From Pedobacter sp. (lineage in GTDB: Bacteria; Bacteroidota; Bacteroidia; Sphingobacteriales; Sphingobacteriaceae): DNA of 64,000 bases. This document shows positions 8,718 to 17,962 of the stretch, in pieces (the first letter of the stretch is position 1; every line of letters starts with the position of its first letter). Where the stretch lies: contig JANXVH010000170.1 of NCBI GenBank assembly GCA_025351765.1, positions 1-64,000 of the forward strand, read 5' to 3'. The notes under the pieces were generated by a model. The model did not search any database. It was not told where the DNA came from and saw only the letters and a list, made by a program, of their open reading frames with translations. A program made the position numbers and the translations under genes.

Positions 8718-8818
8718 CTGGAAAGCTCTCCAGCCGCTTTCCAGTAAAATTTAGCTTCTCAGAGAAGACCTCAGCGTCCCGATTTTTCATCGGGAATGCA
8801 GTCTTCGAAGAGAATGCT
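8718..8818. repeat. Tandem hairpin element upstream of the rRNA methyltransferase gene
   Basis: The gap 8610-8832 holds two hairpins. The first is CTGGAAAGC (8718-8726) pairing perfectly with GCTTTCCAG (8736-8744) around a 9-base loop. The second is a layered stem from 8753 to 8818: AGCTTCTC with GAGAATGCT, GAAGAC with GTCTTC, and CCCGAT with ATCGGG around TTTTC. The second ends one base before a TAATTTTG promoter box. It resembles an interspersed palindromic repeat, but one copy cannot prove that. Confidence 0.6.
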
Positions 8819-8826
8819 TAATTTTG
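8819..8826 (+). promoter_or_regulatory. Possible -7 element of the rRNA methyltransferase gene
   Basis: TAATTTTG fits TAnnTTTG and ends 6 bases before the ATG at 8833. It adjoins the right end of the hairpin element. No -33 TTG is evident. Confidence 0.4.
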
Positions 8827-8832
8827 CCCCTT

Positions 8833-10017
8833 ATGATCGATATTATTCTTAAAAAAGGCAAAGAAAAAGCTGCGGTATTACGCCATCCATGGATCTTTTC
8901 AGGAGCTATAGAAAAAGTAAATGGGGCGCCAGCGAACGGTGAGGTAGTAAAAGTATGCTCGGCAGCCAAGGAGTTCCTCGCCTATGGTTATTACCACTCC
9001 ACATCGAGAATAGCGCTGCGCCTGCTGGAATGGAATGAAGATAGGACTGTAGATAAAAATTGGTACCAAGAAAAACTGAAGACCGCAATCGCTTCAAGAG
9101 AAAGAATCTTGAATGCGGACACCAATACCTGCCGATTGGTTTTTAGTGAGGCTGACTTCTTGCCTGGGTTAATTGTAGATAAATATGCTGATTTTCTGTC
9201 CTTACAAATACTAAGTGCGGGGATGGAAGCCATAAAGGCAGACATTATTGATATCTTAATAACAGCCCTTAACCCAAAAGGAATATTTGATAAAAGCGAT
9301 GCGTCTGCACGCAAGCACGAGAACATGGAAGGAGAGCAAGGTTTGTTGTGGGGAGAAAATCCACCGGAATTTATTGAGGTTCTGGAATCTGGAATTATAT
9401 ACCATATAAACATAGCAGACGGACAGAAATCAGGGTTTTATTGCGATCAGCGAGACAATAGACAAATCCTGTCGGCCTATTCCAAAGGGAAGAATGTCCT
9501 TGACTGCTTCAGCTACAGCGGTGGATTCACATTAAACTGCCTGCAACAGGGGGCAGCAAACGTGATCAGCGTAGACAGCTCTGCCCTAGCACTGGAAACG
9601 CTGGCTCACAACCTTAAACTGAACGGATTTAAAGAAACCCTACAAACCAGCATACAATCTGACGTGAACAAGCAATTGCGTATTCTTAAAGAAGAGGGGA
9701 AGAAATTTGATGTAATTGTACTTGATCCGCCTAAATATGCACCTTCAAAATCAGCATTAGACCGGGCGGCAAGAGCTTACAAAGACCTTAATAGACTAGG
9801 GATGCTTTTGTTGGAAAGCAGAGGCATATTGGCAACGTTCTCCTGCTCTGGGGCAGTAGATATGGAAACCTTTAAACAGATCATTGCCTGGGCAGCTCTT
9901 GATGCCGGGAAAGAAGTACAGATACTTAAGCAGTTTAACCAACCGGAAGATCACCCTGTGCGTTTATCTTTTCCGGAAGGCGAATACCTAAAGGGATTGT
10001 TGCTTAGGGTGCTTTAA
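8833..10017 (+). CDS. Class I SAM-dependent rRNA methyltransferase (RlmI-like, PUA domain)
   Basis: A 394-residue protein, start taken at the ATG (MIDIILKKG) because the in-frame TTG at 8824 falls inside a promoter-like box. Residues 1-75 form a PUA-like RNA-binding domain (RHPWIFSGAIEKVNG). A catalytic Rossmann domain follows, with NVLDCFSYSGGFTLNCLQQGA as the SAM motif, DVIVLDPPKYAPSK as the motif IV, and FSCSGAVD near the C-terminus. This is the RlmI/RlmK-like architecture that makes 5-methylcytosine in 23S rRNA; the exact target is not provable here. It converges on a small membrane-protein gene with only 2 bp between stops. Confidence 0.88.
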   Translation: MIDIILKKGKEKAAVLRHPWIFSGAIEKVNGAPANGEVVKVCSAAKEFLAYGYYHSTSRIALRLLEWNEDRTVDKNWYQEKLKTAIASRERILNADTNTCRLVFSEADFLPGLIVDKYADFLSLQILSAGMEAIKADIIDILITALNPKGIFDKSDASARKHENMEGEQGLLWGENPPEFIEVLESGIIYHINIADGQKSGFYCDQRDNRQILSAYSKGKNVLDCFSYSGGFTLNCLQQGAANVISVDSSALALETLAHNLKLNGFKETLQTSIQSDVNKQLRILKEEGKKFDVIVLDPPKYAPSKSALDRAARAYKDLNRLGMLLLESRGILATFSCSGAVDMETFKQIIAWAALDAGKEVQILKQFNQPEDHPVRLSFPEGEYLKGLLLRVL

Positions 10018-10019
10018 TG

Positions 10020-10259
10020 TTACTCTTCTGGTAACTGATCGTACTCTCCTTTAAAGGCATAGTATCCAAATATGACAAGACCTGCGCTTATAGGAATGAA
10101 TATAAAAAGGATAATGCCCCATTGCAGAGTTGTATTTGTTTTAGCCACTCCTTCTGCCGCAAGTCCGATCTTATTCATTGCGTGAATAAAAAGAAAAACG
10201 ATAGATGCGGGGCCTAATATGATCCAAAATAAGCCTAGTGTTTTTTTGATTGAGTTCAT
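10020..10259 (-). CDS. Small two-helix membrane protein (DUF6814-like)
   Basis: A 79-residue protein with two predicted membrane helices (residues about 8-27 and 46-70) and an acidic C-terminus (GEYDQLPEE). It lies 12 bp after the MHS transporter gene on the same strand, which suggests co-transcription and possibly a role as an accessory subunit. The resemblance to the DUF6814 family is from memory. Confidence 0.7.
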   Translation of the reverse strand: MNSIKKTLGLFWIILGPASIVFLFIHAMNKIGLAAEGVAKTNTTLQWGIILFIFIPISAGLVIFGYYAFKGEYDQLPEE

Positions 10260-10271
10260 GATCTTATTAAA

Positions 10272-11807
10272 TTAATTACCGCCCTCGCCATGGTCTGGCT
10301 TTTTGTTAGATAAATATATAGCACCTATAATAAAGCTAAGCATTGCAATTCCTATTGGATACCATAGACCCGACAAGGGCGTGGAACCCGAGAAACTTGC
10401 AATTAGTGTTGCAATAAATGGCACAAGCCCACCGAATACACCATTTCCTACGTGATATGGCAGGGACATGGAAGTGTACCTGATTTTTGTAGGGAAAAGT
10501 TCAACAAGAAAAGCTGCAATAGGCCCGTAAACCATCGTTACTAATAAGATTTGGAAGAAGACCAGTCCTACAAATTTCCAGAACACAGGAGTGGAAAGTT
10601 TTTTATCCTTGTAAACTTCTGGAGATATTAATGAAATCTTGTTTGGATCTGCAAACTTGGTAAAAGACTCCGTTTTAGAGTAAGAGCCACCACTCTTTAA
10701 GCTTACAATAGATGTAGTGGTGATTAAAGTGTCTGCTGTATTTGCCACAGGGATTTTCTTTATTGCAGGATCTGAAACACCTTTTATCTCACTGAGTTCA
10801 ATTTTAGTGACGTCTGTGCTATCAAAAAACTCTTGGTAAATGGGGCGGTAGAAAATAATACCCAACAACATTCCTGTAAGCATAATCCATTTTCGTCCAA
10901 CTTTATCGCTCCAGGATCCGAAAATAACGAAGAATGGGGTTGCGAATAAGATTGCCCACAACAGAATATAGCGGGAATCATTAAAATCTACTTTACAGGT
11001 ATTTTCAATGAACGACTGTGCATAAAATTGCCCGGTATACCAAATTACCCCCTGTCCCATTGTAGCACCGAAAAGGGCCAGCAATACCATTTTAAAATTG
11101 GCTTTATTACTAAAACTTTCCTTTAAAGGATTTTTTGAGACTTTGCCTTCAGATTTTAACTTAGTAAACATGGGCGATTCGTGCATCTTCATTCTGATGT
11201 AGATGGATACACCAACAAGAAGGATAGATAATAAAAATGGAACCCTCCAGCCCCAATCTGCAAATGCTTCAGCACCCAGCATATTCTTTGTGAGCACAAT
11301 TACACCGAGAGAAAGGAATAGTCCACCTGTTGCGGTGGTTTGGATCCAGCTGGTAAAAAAGCCTCTTCTATTTGCCGGGGCATGCTCTGCAACATAAGTT
11401 GCTGCGCCACCATATTCACCTCCCAGGGCAAGACCCTGAATAAGCCTTAAAATTAGCACCAATATAGGCGCAGCATAACCAATACTGGAATAAGAAGGGA
11501 TTAAGCCGATAAGAAAAGTTGATCCTCCCATTAAGACTAGTGTTAATAAAAACGTATATTTTCTACCAATAAGATCGCCAAGCCTACCGAAAACTAATGC
11601 CCCGAAAGGCCTTACTATGAATCCAGCGGCAAAGATGGCAAGTGTATTGATAAGTGCAGAGGCTCCTGCATCTGCAGGGAAAAGCTGACTGCCTATAATA
11701 GTAGCGAGGCTTCCAAAGATGTAGAAATCGTACCATTCGATAAGCGTACCCAGTGAGGATGCTCCAATAACTTTGAAAATACTGTTTTTTTGAGGTTCAG
11801 TGCTCAT
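10272..11807 (-). CDS. MFS transporter, metabolite:H+ symporter (ProP/ShiA-like) family
   Basis: A 511-residue, 12-helix major facilitator. The MHS signature is clear: LIEWYDFYIFGSLA in helix 1, GRLGDLIGRKYTF in loop 2-3, RLIQGLALGGEYGGAATYVAEH (read in parts) in helix 4, and ELFPTKIRYTSMSL near helix 10. Family members carry osmolytes, alpha-ketoglutarate, shikimate or citrate with protons; the substrate here cannot be named. A polar insertion of about 80 residues (about 325-405) separates helices in the second half, making the protein longer than the usual 430-470. It is followed by a small membrane-protein gene. Confidence 0.9.
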   Translation of the reverse strand: MSTEPQKNSIFKVIGASSLGTLIEWYDFYIFGSLATIIGSQLFPADAGASALINTLAIFAAGFIVRPFGALVFGRLGDLIGRKYTFLLTLVLMGGSTFLIGLIPSYSSIGYAAPILVLILRLIQGLALGGEYGGAATYVAEHAPANRRGFFTSWIQTTATGGLFLSLGVIVLTKNMLGAEAFADWGWRVPFLLSILLVGVSIYIRMKMHESPMFTKLKSEGKVSKNPLKESFSNKANFKMVLLALFGATMGQGVIWYTGQFYAQSFIENTCKVDFNDSRYILLWAILFATPFFVIFGSWSDKVGRKWIMLTGMLLGIIFYRPIYQEFFDSTDVTKIELSEIKGVSDPAIKKIPVANTADTLITTTSIVSLKSGGSYSKTESFTKFADPNKISLISPEVYKDKKLSTPVFWKFVGLVFFQILLVTMVYGPIAAFLVELFPTKIRYTSMSLPYHVGNGVFGGLVPFIATLIASFSGSTPLSGLWYPIGIAMLSFIIGAIYLSNKKPDHGEGGN

Positions 11808-11859
11808 TTAGGATTGTAAATTTGGCTAAATAATAAATCTACAATTTATTATGAAAAAG

Positions 11860-12915
11860 CTACTCTTCTTCCCTAAAATAAACTTTGTAATAATTCATTG
11901 ACTTATCATCATCGAATCCCTTTTCGATAAGATCTTTGTCTCCATGAATATAAATATGAAAGTTTTTGTCTAATTTAAGCACGCTTTTAAATACCCTTTG
12001 CTGTTTTTTAACGGCTGCGCCTGAAATATCAAAGCTGTCTGGTATGGGTGCGTCAAATTCGTCTTCGTAGCTCTTTTTATAATTCTTAAATGATTCGATG
12101 CCCTCTTTGTTTCCAATCACTTCATTAGAAAATTCGTCAATATCAAAACTTTCCTTCTCTTTAAAGTACTTCATAGACTTGTTGAGCAAATCAATCTTAT
12201 CTGCTTTGGATATTTCAAAATTATGATCCAGTTGTTCGGTTACGAAGTTCTTATATACGCCCAATACGTTATTGGTTTGATTAAAGCTATCGTTACGGAC
12301 CTTAAGTTTTAAAAACTCGTCCTTCCAGTAAACAGCTTCTCCACTTCTGTTAGCTTGATCAATGATCGCCACCCGGAAACCGTCCTCCTTATCCGTATTA
12401 AAGATAAGACATCCCTTATCCAACTTATGTATATTAATGGCGTCCTGCTCATAGCTTAATCCGAAACCATCGCTTTGCGGGTAAACCTTTAAATACGTTT
12501 CCTTTGTTTCTGATTTAAAAATCCCAATTGCATCAAGCAGTTCACCTTCGATTTGTACATTTTCAAAAAAAGCCAGGTAGAGTTCTCCGGATTTTATTTT
12601 GGGATGTCCTGATACTTCATATAAGTGCTTTGCCAATTCCTTGCTATTGGCATGAAAAGCGGTATTATCGTCAAATATACCTTTAGCAAAATGGTAAACT
12701 TCGTTTAAATTAAGGTCATTATTGGGATGAAAAAAACGATAGATCTCGTTAGTTTTTTCAAATTGCTTAAGAAAATACTGCTGTAGCAGATTGCTTAACA
12801 TGTTGTCATTTATAACGATTGACTGCTCTGACAATATATAGTGCTCGTCCTGTGCTTTATTTCCAATTCGATGAATAGAGAGTTCGGCCAGGCTGGCTTC
12901 AAAAAAAGAGATCAT
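11860..12915 (-). CDS. Nucleoid-associated protein, NdpA/YejK-like (37-kDa family)
   Basis: A 351-residue protein beginning FEASLAELSIHRIGNKAQDE, the recognisable N-terminus of the 37-kDa nucleoid-associated family in Bacteroidota. No transmembrane or enzymatic motif is seen. E. coli YejK binds the nucleoid and interacts with topoisomerases; the Bacteroidota branch is distant and its role is unproven. It is 8 bp downstream of terC on the same strand, so the pair may be one transcript. Confidence 0.8.
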   Translation of the reverse strand: MISFFEASLAELSIHRIGNKAQDEHYILSEQSIVINDNMLSNLLQQYFLKQFEKTNEIYRFFHPNNDLNLNEVYHFAKGIFDDNTAFHANSKELAKHLYEVSGHPKIKSGELYLAFFENVQIEGELLDAIGIFKSETKETYLKVYPQSDGFGLSYEQDAINIHKLDKGCLIFNTDKEDGFRVAIIDQANRSGEAVYWKDEFLKLKVRNDSFNQTNNVLGVYKNFVTEQLDHNFEISKADKIDLLNKSMKYFKEKESFDIDEFSNEVIGNKEGIESFKNYKKSYEDEFDAPIPDSFDISGAAVKKQQRVFKSVLKLDKNFHIYIHGDKDLIEKGFDDDKSMNYYKVYFREEE

Positions 12916-12923
12916 AAAAGAGT

Positions 12924-13712
12924 TTATTTAGCTTGACTGTCTTTAGGAGAGTTTCTTAGGCTAACCGGTTTTTTAGAATTCTTTTTCATCTTTAGATTCA
13001 GCATTTCTACCAGGACAGAGAATGCCATTGCAAAATAGATGTAACCCTTTGGGATGTGTTGTTCAAAGCCTTCTGCCAGCAAAGAAACCCCAATTAGTAA
13101 TAAAAACGACAAGGCCAGCATTTTTACTGTAGGGTGGTTATTTACAAAATTACTGATGCCACCAGCAGAAAACATCATGATAATTACGGCAATAACAACT
13201 GCGGCAATCATGATCTCAACATGATCGGCCATACCAACTGCAGTAATTACGGAGTCTAGCGAAAACACAATATCAAGCAATAGTATCTGAACAATAACAC
13301 CTGAGAAAGAATATACTTTGCCTTTTATCTCTTTTTCGTCTTCGCTCTCCAGTTTATCATGAATCTCGTGTGTGCTTTTATAAATCAGGAACAAACCTCC
13401 AATAATCAGGATCAGATCTCGTCCTGATATTTCTAATTTATGTAGCCATTCTGAATCGGTAATACCTAACCATGGCCCGATACTGAATAAAGGAGAGGTT
13501 AAAGTCATTACCCAGGTAAGTGACAGCAAGAGCATTACACGAGTGATCATGGCAAGACCCAAACCAACCTGTCTGCCTTTCTTTTGCTGATTGGCAGGCA
13601 ATTTTCCAGATAGTATAGAGATGAAGATAATATTATCTATCCCTAAAACGATCTCCAGAAGAGTAAGTGTTAAAAGAGAGATCCAGGCTTCAGGACTGCT
13701 TAAAAATTCCAT
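12924..13712 (-). CDS. TerC-family integral membrane protein
   Basis: A 262-residue protein with about seven to eight membrane helices. The TerC signature acidic motifs are present: LEIVLGIDNIIF in the first helix and LDIVFSLDSVITAVG in the middle. Family members (TerC, Alx, MeeF/MeeY) are linked to metal export, notably manganese loading of exported proteins, and to tellurite resistance operons; no ter genes are nearby. It heads a two-gene unit with the NdpA-like gene. Confidence 0.93.
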   Translation of the reverse strand: MEFLSSPEAWISLLTLTLLEIVLGIDNIIFISILSGKLPANQQKKGRQVGLGLAMITRVMLLLSLTWVMTLTSPLFSIGPWLGITDSEWLHKLEISGRDLILIIGGLFLIYKSTHEIHDKLESEDEKEIKGKVYSFSGVIVQILLLDIVFSLDSVITAVGMADHVEIMIAAVVIAVIIMMFSAGGISNFVNNHPTVKMLALSFLLLIGVSLLAEGFEQHIPKGYIYFAMAFSVLVEMLNLKMKKNSKKPVSLRNSPKDSQAK

Positions 13713-13894
13713 ATCATAAGTTTTGCTGCCTGCTAAGATAAAAAAAAGCTCGCTGATTACTCAACAAGCTTTGATTGTATTCCCTATATATGCTATTTTC
13801 ACTATTATCGTTGTGCTACATATAAGACTAGCTGGCTTTTAAACGTTACATGTCGATGCAACTTTTTTTAATATATCAGTAAAATCAAGACCTG

Positions 13895-13926
13895 TTGAAA
13901 TATGTGGTTCAAAATCAATATTTTTG
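13895..13926 (+). promoter_or_regulatory. Bacteroidota-type promoter of aspS
   Basis: TTG (13895-13897), a 21-base spacer and TATTTTTG (13919-13926) match the consensus. The ATG of aspS is 18 bases downstream. Confidence 0.6.
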
Positions 13927-13944
13927 CCGCTTAATAAACTTAAA

Positions 13945-15690
13945 ATGTTAAGAACAACAACGTGCGGAGCTTTAACCACAAAGAACTTAGGGGAAAATGT
14001 AATCTTGTGCGGATGGGTACAGAAATCAAGAGACTTGGGAGGAATGACCTTTATAGATATAAGGGATCGCTACGGAATTACGCAGCTGGTTTTTAACATG
14101 GATGACAATATTGCTCTTTGTGAAGCTGCCCGTGGTCTTGGTCGTGAATTTGTGATCAAAGCAAGTGGATTGGTAGTAGAGCGCTCCAATAAGAATTTAA
14201 AAATGCCAACGGGTGAAGTGGAGATTAAAATAACTGCATTAGAGATTTTAAATGCGGCTAAACTCCCTCCCTTCCTAATAGATGATGAGACGGATGGTGG
14301 TGATGATTTGAGAATGAAGTACCGTTACCTGGATCTTAGAAGAAATCCTATCCGTAATAACATGGTGTTGAGGCACCGCATGGCGCAATCTGTACGCCGT
14401 TATTTAGATGGGCTTGATTTTATAGAGGTGGAAACACCTGTACTGATTAAATCAACGCCCGAGGGTGCAAGAGATTTTGTTGTTCCAAGCAGGATGAATG
14501 CAGGTGAATTTTATGCCTTGCCTCAATCTCCGCAAACTTTTAAGCAATTGTTGATGGTTTCAGGTTTTGACAGGTACTTTCAGATTGTTAAATGTTTTAG
14601 GGATGAGGATTTGCGTGCCGATAGACAACCTGAATTTACACAGATCGACTGCGAAATGTCTTTCATTGAGCAGGAAGATATCCTGAATACATTTGAAGGC
14701 CTTATAAGGACACTGTTTAAAGAAATAAAGGATATTGAATTGCCCGAAGTACCTAGGATGCAATATGCAGACGCCATGCGTTTTTATGGATCTGACAAGC
14801 CAGATACACGATTTGATATGCAGTTTAATGAGCTGACCGATATTGTAAAAGGAAAGGACTTTCCTGTTTTTGAAAATGCAGAACTGGTAATTGGAATTAA
14901 CGCAAAAGGCTGTGCGGGATACACGCGTAAACAGGTTGATGAACTGACTGACTTTATAAAACGTCCGCAGATAGGAGCAACCGGCCTGATCTATTTGAGA
15001 CACAACGAGGATGGGTCGCTTAAATCTTCAGTAGACAAATTCTACAATGAGGAAGAGCTTAAAAGATGGTCGGCCGCGCTGACATCTCAACCAGGAGACC
15101 TCATTCTAATTATGGCTGGAGCTACAGATAAAGTTAGAAAACAGCTGAGTGAGTTGCGTTTGGAAATGGGCAACAGACTGGGCTTGCGTGATAAGAACAA
15201 ATTCAGTGCCTTGTGGGTATTGGACTTTCCTTTATTGGAATGGGATGAGGAGACAGAAAGATACCATGCGATGCACCACCCTTTTACTTCTCCAAAACCA
15301 GAAGATATCGCTATGTTGGATACCCATCCTGGTGAAGTAAGAGCAAATGCCTATGACATGGTTGTTAACGGAACTGAAATTGGTGGAGGATCAATACGAA
15401 TCCACGACAGAACGCTTCAGGCACTGATGTTTAAACACCTTGGCTTTTCGGCAGAAGAAGCGCAGAAGCAATTTGGCTTTTTAATGGACGCTTTTGAATT
15501 TGGTGCGCCTCCACACGGAGGGATAGCATTTGGTTTTGACCGACTATGCTCTATATTTGCTGGCTTAGACAGTATAAGAGACGTAATTGCCTTTCCTAAA
15601 AATAACTCAGGCAGGGATGTAATGATTGACAGTCCGTCTACCATAGACGATAAACAACTTAAAGAGTTAAAAATAAAAACTACCTTATAA
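13945..15690 (+). CDS. aspS: Aspartate--tRNA ligase
   Basis: A 581-residue class II synthetase, bacterial type. The start is the ATG at 13945; the in-frame TTG at 13924 is part of the promoter box. An OB-fold anticodon domain is at residues 1-105 ([21 protein letters not shown] in parts). The catalytic core has motif 1 ([20 protein letters not shown] in parts), motif 2 ([21 protein letters not shown] in parts) and motif 3 ([12 protein letters not shown]). A GAD insertion domain is between about 280 and 410. It is a discriminating or nondiscriminating enzyme; that cannot be told here. A perfect hairpin terminator follows. Confidence 0.97.
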   Translation: MLRTTTCGALTTKNLGENVILCGWVQKSRDLGGMTFIDIRDRYGITQLVFNMDDNIALCEAARGLGREFVIKASGLVVERSNKNLKMPTGEVEIKITALEILNAAKLPPFLIDDETDGGDDLRMKYRYLDLRRNPIRNNMVLRHRMAQSVRRYLDGLDFIEVETPVLIKSTPEGARDFVVPSRMNAGEFYALPQSPQTFKQLLMVSGFDRYFQIVKCFRDEDLRADRQPEFTQIDCEMSFIEQEDILNTFEGLIRTLFKEIKDIELPEVPRMQYADAMRFYGSDKPDTRFDMQFNELTDIVKGKDFPVFENAELVIGINAKGCAGYTRKQVDELTDFIKRPQIGATGLIYLRHNEDGSLKSSVDKFYNEEELKRWSAALTSQPGDLILIMAGATDKVRKQLSELRLEMGNRLGLRDKNKFSALWVLDFPLLEWDEETERYHAMHHPFTSPKPEDIAMLDTHPGEVRANAYDMVVNGTEIGGGSIRIHDRTLQALMFKHLGFSAEEAQKQFGFLMDAFEFGAPPHGGIAFGFDRLCSIFAGLDSIRDVIAFPKNNSGRDVMIDSPSTIDDKQLKELKIKTTL

Positions 15691-15723
15691 AAAAAAGGCG
15701 TCGATTAAATCGACGCCTTTTTT
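15691..15723. terminator. Bidirectional terminator after aspS
   Basis: GGCGTCGAT (15697-15705), loop TAA, ATCGACGCC (15709-15717), with a run of six A before and six T after. It serves aspS and the converging small-protein cluster. Confidence 0.95.
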
Positions 15724-15725
15724 AT

Positions 15726-16181
15726 TTAATACGATTCACTATCAGGTGGAATACCATAATCTACGTATCCTGAATTTTGAACAACTTTCTTTTTCTTTGA
15801 ACCGCCGAACCAGGATTTTACGGCATTAAACATACCAGACAAATGCTCTGCGTTAAGTGATTTACCAACTTTACCCGAAGCCAGACCAACAAGCGCTTTC
15901 GTAATTAACCCTGAGCCCCTAAAAATGGTGCTGTTCATTACAAGCGGGAGTAATAGCGACATTACACTACTGCTGATATTTAATTTTTCATCAGCTTTCA
16001 GAAATTCCGATGGGGTAGCGTATTTCCTAATTATATTACCTATAGTAAACTGATGTGCATAATCTTTAGCATTCTTTATTAATGCTTCACCCTGAATATC
16101 ATTCTGAGCCTTTAAGCTGCATACTGTGTTATGAAGCTCTTCAAGATTATTGATATTATACTTTCTGTTCTTGATCTTCAT
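15726..16181 (-). CDS. Hypothetical protein in the YtxH/holin-like cluster
   Basis: A 151-residue protein with no recognised enzymatic motif. Residues about 75-115 are hydrophobic and glycine-rich (SVMSLLLPLVMNSTIF; ALVGLASGKVG) and could insert in a membrane. The tail is lysine-rich then polar (GGSKKKKVVQ). Its start overlaps the end of the preceding holin-like gene by 26 bp, so translation is probably coupled. Together with the next two genes upstream it looks like a Bacteroidota envelope-stress small-protein set. Confidence 0.75.
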   Translation of the reverse strand: MKIKNRKYNINNLEELHNTVCSLKAQNDIQGEALIKNAKDYAHQFTIGNIIRKYATPSEFLKADEKLNISSSVMSLLLPLVMNSTIFRGSGLITKALVGLASGKVGKSLNAEHLSGMFNAVKSWFGGSKKKKVVQNSGYVDYGIPPDSESY

Positions 16182-16539
16182 CTTTATCTGCCAGTTTGTT
16201 AAAGTAATTTCTGATGGTAAAGTTAATTATGGCCTTCTCGATATACCTTTCTTTTGTGTAATATACAATTAACGCCAGCAGTATGTAGATTATAGCAACA
16301 CAACCAAAACCTTGGGTATAGCTCCTTAAAATATCAGCTAAGAATAAAGCAAGAGTAAAAGTTCCAAACAAAAAAGCCAATACGAAGCAGATAATAACTG
16401 CGGCATTAGTTACAAGATCTGCAAAAATCTTAGCTACTTTTTCTACAAGGTATAACCTCGAGTATTCTACTCTGGTGTCTAAATAAGCCTTAGCGTCTTC
16501 GTAGAGATCTTCTATGCTTTTTCCTTTATTATCCTCCAT
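16156..16539 (-). CDS. Phage holin superfamily (holin 3_6 / DUF1469-like) membrane protein
   Basis: A 127-residue protein. An N-terminal amphipathic part (SIEDLYEDAKAYLDTRVEYS) precedes two closely spaced hydrophobic helices (about residues 45-72 and 78-97), the layout of YqjE/holin 3_6 proteins. Despite the name these are usually chromosomal envelope proteins, and no phage genes are near. It lies 22 bp after the YtxH gene. Confidence 0.75.
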   Translation of the reverse strand: MEDNKGKSIEDLYEDAKAYLDTRVEYSRLYLVEKVAKIFADLVTNAAVIICFVLAFLFGTFTLALFLADILRSYTQGFGCVAIIYILLALIVYYTKERYIEKAIINFTIRNYFNKLADKDEDQEQKV

Positions 16540-16561
16540 TATTTGATTCTGTATGGGTTAG

Positions 16562-16828
16562 TTAAGCATGCTCAATATCGTCCACAAACTCTTGTTCCGT
16601 TTCTTTGATTTTGCTCTTTACCGAACCTACCACTTTGTCTTTCAAGCTAGAAAGGTTGTTAATCTCCTCCGCGGCGATATCTTTAATTGAATCTCCAAGA
16701 TCCTTTAAAGACTGGCTCAATTTATCTCTTGTTTCGCTACCTTTCTCTGGCGCAAACAATAATCCTAATGCAGCTCCTGCCGCCAAACCGGCCAAAAGGC
16801 CTATCAATACTTTTGAATTATCATTCAT
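16562..16828 (-). CDS. YtxH-domain small protein
   Basis: An 88-residue protein. An N-terminal glycine/alanine-rich membrane helix (LIGLLAGLAAGAALGLLFAPEKG, read in parts) ends in the YtxH signature FAPEKGSETR. A long charged helix follows. YtxH-like proteins are associated with general stress responses in Bacillus; function is unclear here. It is the first gene of the three-gene cluster. Confidence 0.85.
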   Translation of the reverse strand: MNDNSKVLIGLLAGLAAGAALGLLFAPEKGSETRDKLSQSLKDLGDSIKDIAAEEINNLSSLKDKVVGSVKSKIKETEQEFVDDIEHA

Positions 16829-16888
16829 AACATTTTAATTTTATAGTTACATTAATTGATTAGGGAATTTATGCCTTTATAACGAATC

Positions 16889-17932
16889 CTATTCGGAAAT
16901 TGTTTTAATTCTTTCTAATCTTTCAGAAGCCATAGCACTGGTTTCATATATTTTTATCAGGAGGATGAACCATGATATCAAAAGTGGACCGAAAACCAGG
17001 CCTAAAATCCCGAATAGAGGAATTCCTATAACTACGCCAATTACTGTAATAATGGGATGTATATTCCCTACTCTCTTAGCAATCATAAACCTAAGTACAT
17101 TATCAATATTGATGATCACAACAAACCCAAAAATAAGCATTGCCCAACCGGCAAAGCTGTTGCCATTTGCAATTTGCAATAAGGCGGCGGGCACAAAGAC
17201 TACAGGGGGACCAAGTACTGGGACAAATGATATAAACGTTGTGATTACACCCCAGAATACAGGATCTGTATAACCCAGGACATAAAAGGAAATACCTAAT
17301 AGCGAGCCCTGCACCAGTGCAATAAAGCCCTGCCCCAGTACATTTGCATAAGTAGTATTACGCATCTCTTCGGCAAAGCGCTGCACATTTTGCTCCCTAA
17401 AAGGCGCGTATTTAATAAGTGCGCGCTCAAACGCCTCCATTTGTACCAGCATGAAATACAGTAGGAAGTACATGAGCATTAGACCAAGAATAATATTAAA
17501 AGCACCGGTAATGATTGAGGGGAATAGTTCCGTAGCCCAGGTTCCTGCTTTTTTAAGACCCTCTTCAACAAGATTCTGCGAACTTCCGCCCATAGGCATC
17601 AGGTGCTTCAATTTAAACAGGATATCCTTAAGATAAGCCGGGTTGTGTTGGAGTTCGGCAATCTTTTCTATTACCATACTGCTTAAGGCATAGAAAGGAA
17701 GAATAAGGACTACCACGGAGATGAATAACAATAATATAGCCGCAAGGCTCCTGCTCATTAGCTTTACATCAACGAGATAAACATACCCGGGTCTTAATAT
17801 TGTATAAAGCACAAGCGTGCTGAGAATCGACCCAAAAATGCCCTGTAAAGAATATAAGATCAAACAGCCTAAAGCTATAATAATGAGTAGCGTAATGTTG
17901 TTGCGTTGTTTATAGCTAAATATGGACATCAT
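16889..17932 (-). CDS. AI-2E family transporter (PerM/TqsA-like permease)
   Basis: A 347-residue membrane protein with about eight helices. The family C-terminal signature is visible in segments IHPIITVIGVVIGIPLFG and LGLVFGPLLIS. Members export autoinducer-2, act as Na+/H+ antiporters or have unknown substrates, so substrate is open. Two ATGs are adjacent at the start; either may be used. It is 30 bp downstream of the NtrC-type regulator and may be co-transcribed with it. Confidence 0.9.
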   Translation of the reverse strand: MMSIFSYKQRNNITLLIIIALGCLILYSLQGIFGSILSTLVLYTILRPGYVYLVDVKLMSRSLAAILLLFISVVVLILPFYALSSMVIEKIAELQHNPAYLKDILFKLKHLMPMGGSSQNLVEEGLKKAGTWATELFPSIITGAFNIILGLMLMYFLLYFMLVQMEAFERALIKYAPFREQNVQRFAEEMRNTTYANVLGQGFIALVQGSLLGISFYVLGYTDPVFWGVITTFISFVPVLGPPVVFVPAALLQIANGNSFAGWAMLIFGFVVIINIDNVLRFMIAKRVGNIHPIITVIGVVIGIPLFGILGLVFGPLLISWFILLIKIYETSAMASERLERIKTISE

Positions 17933-17962
17933 TAAAATGTATTAAATGCCTGGTAAATAAAA

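Noticed and set aside
8991..9413. Minus-strand frame of 140 codons
   Set aside because: It lies inside the rRNA methyltransferase gene, with no signal, motif or promoter, and is a shadow frame.
13924..13944. TTG start for aspS, adding 7 residues
   Set aside because: The TTG is the end of the promoter box TATTTTTG, and the ATG at 13945 gives the usual N-terminus.
16156..16539. Phage holin and therefore a prophage
   Set aside because: No phage structural, lysis or integrase genes are nearby. The family name is historical and the neighbours are chromosomal small-protein genes.
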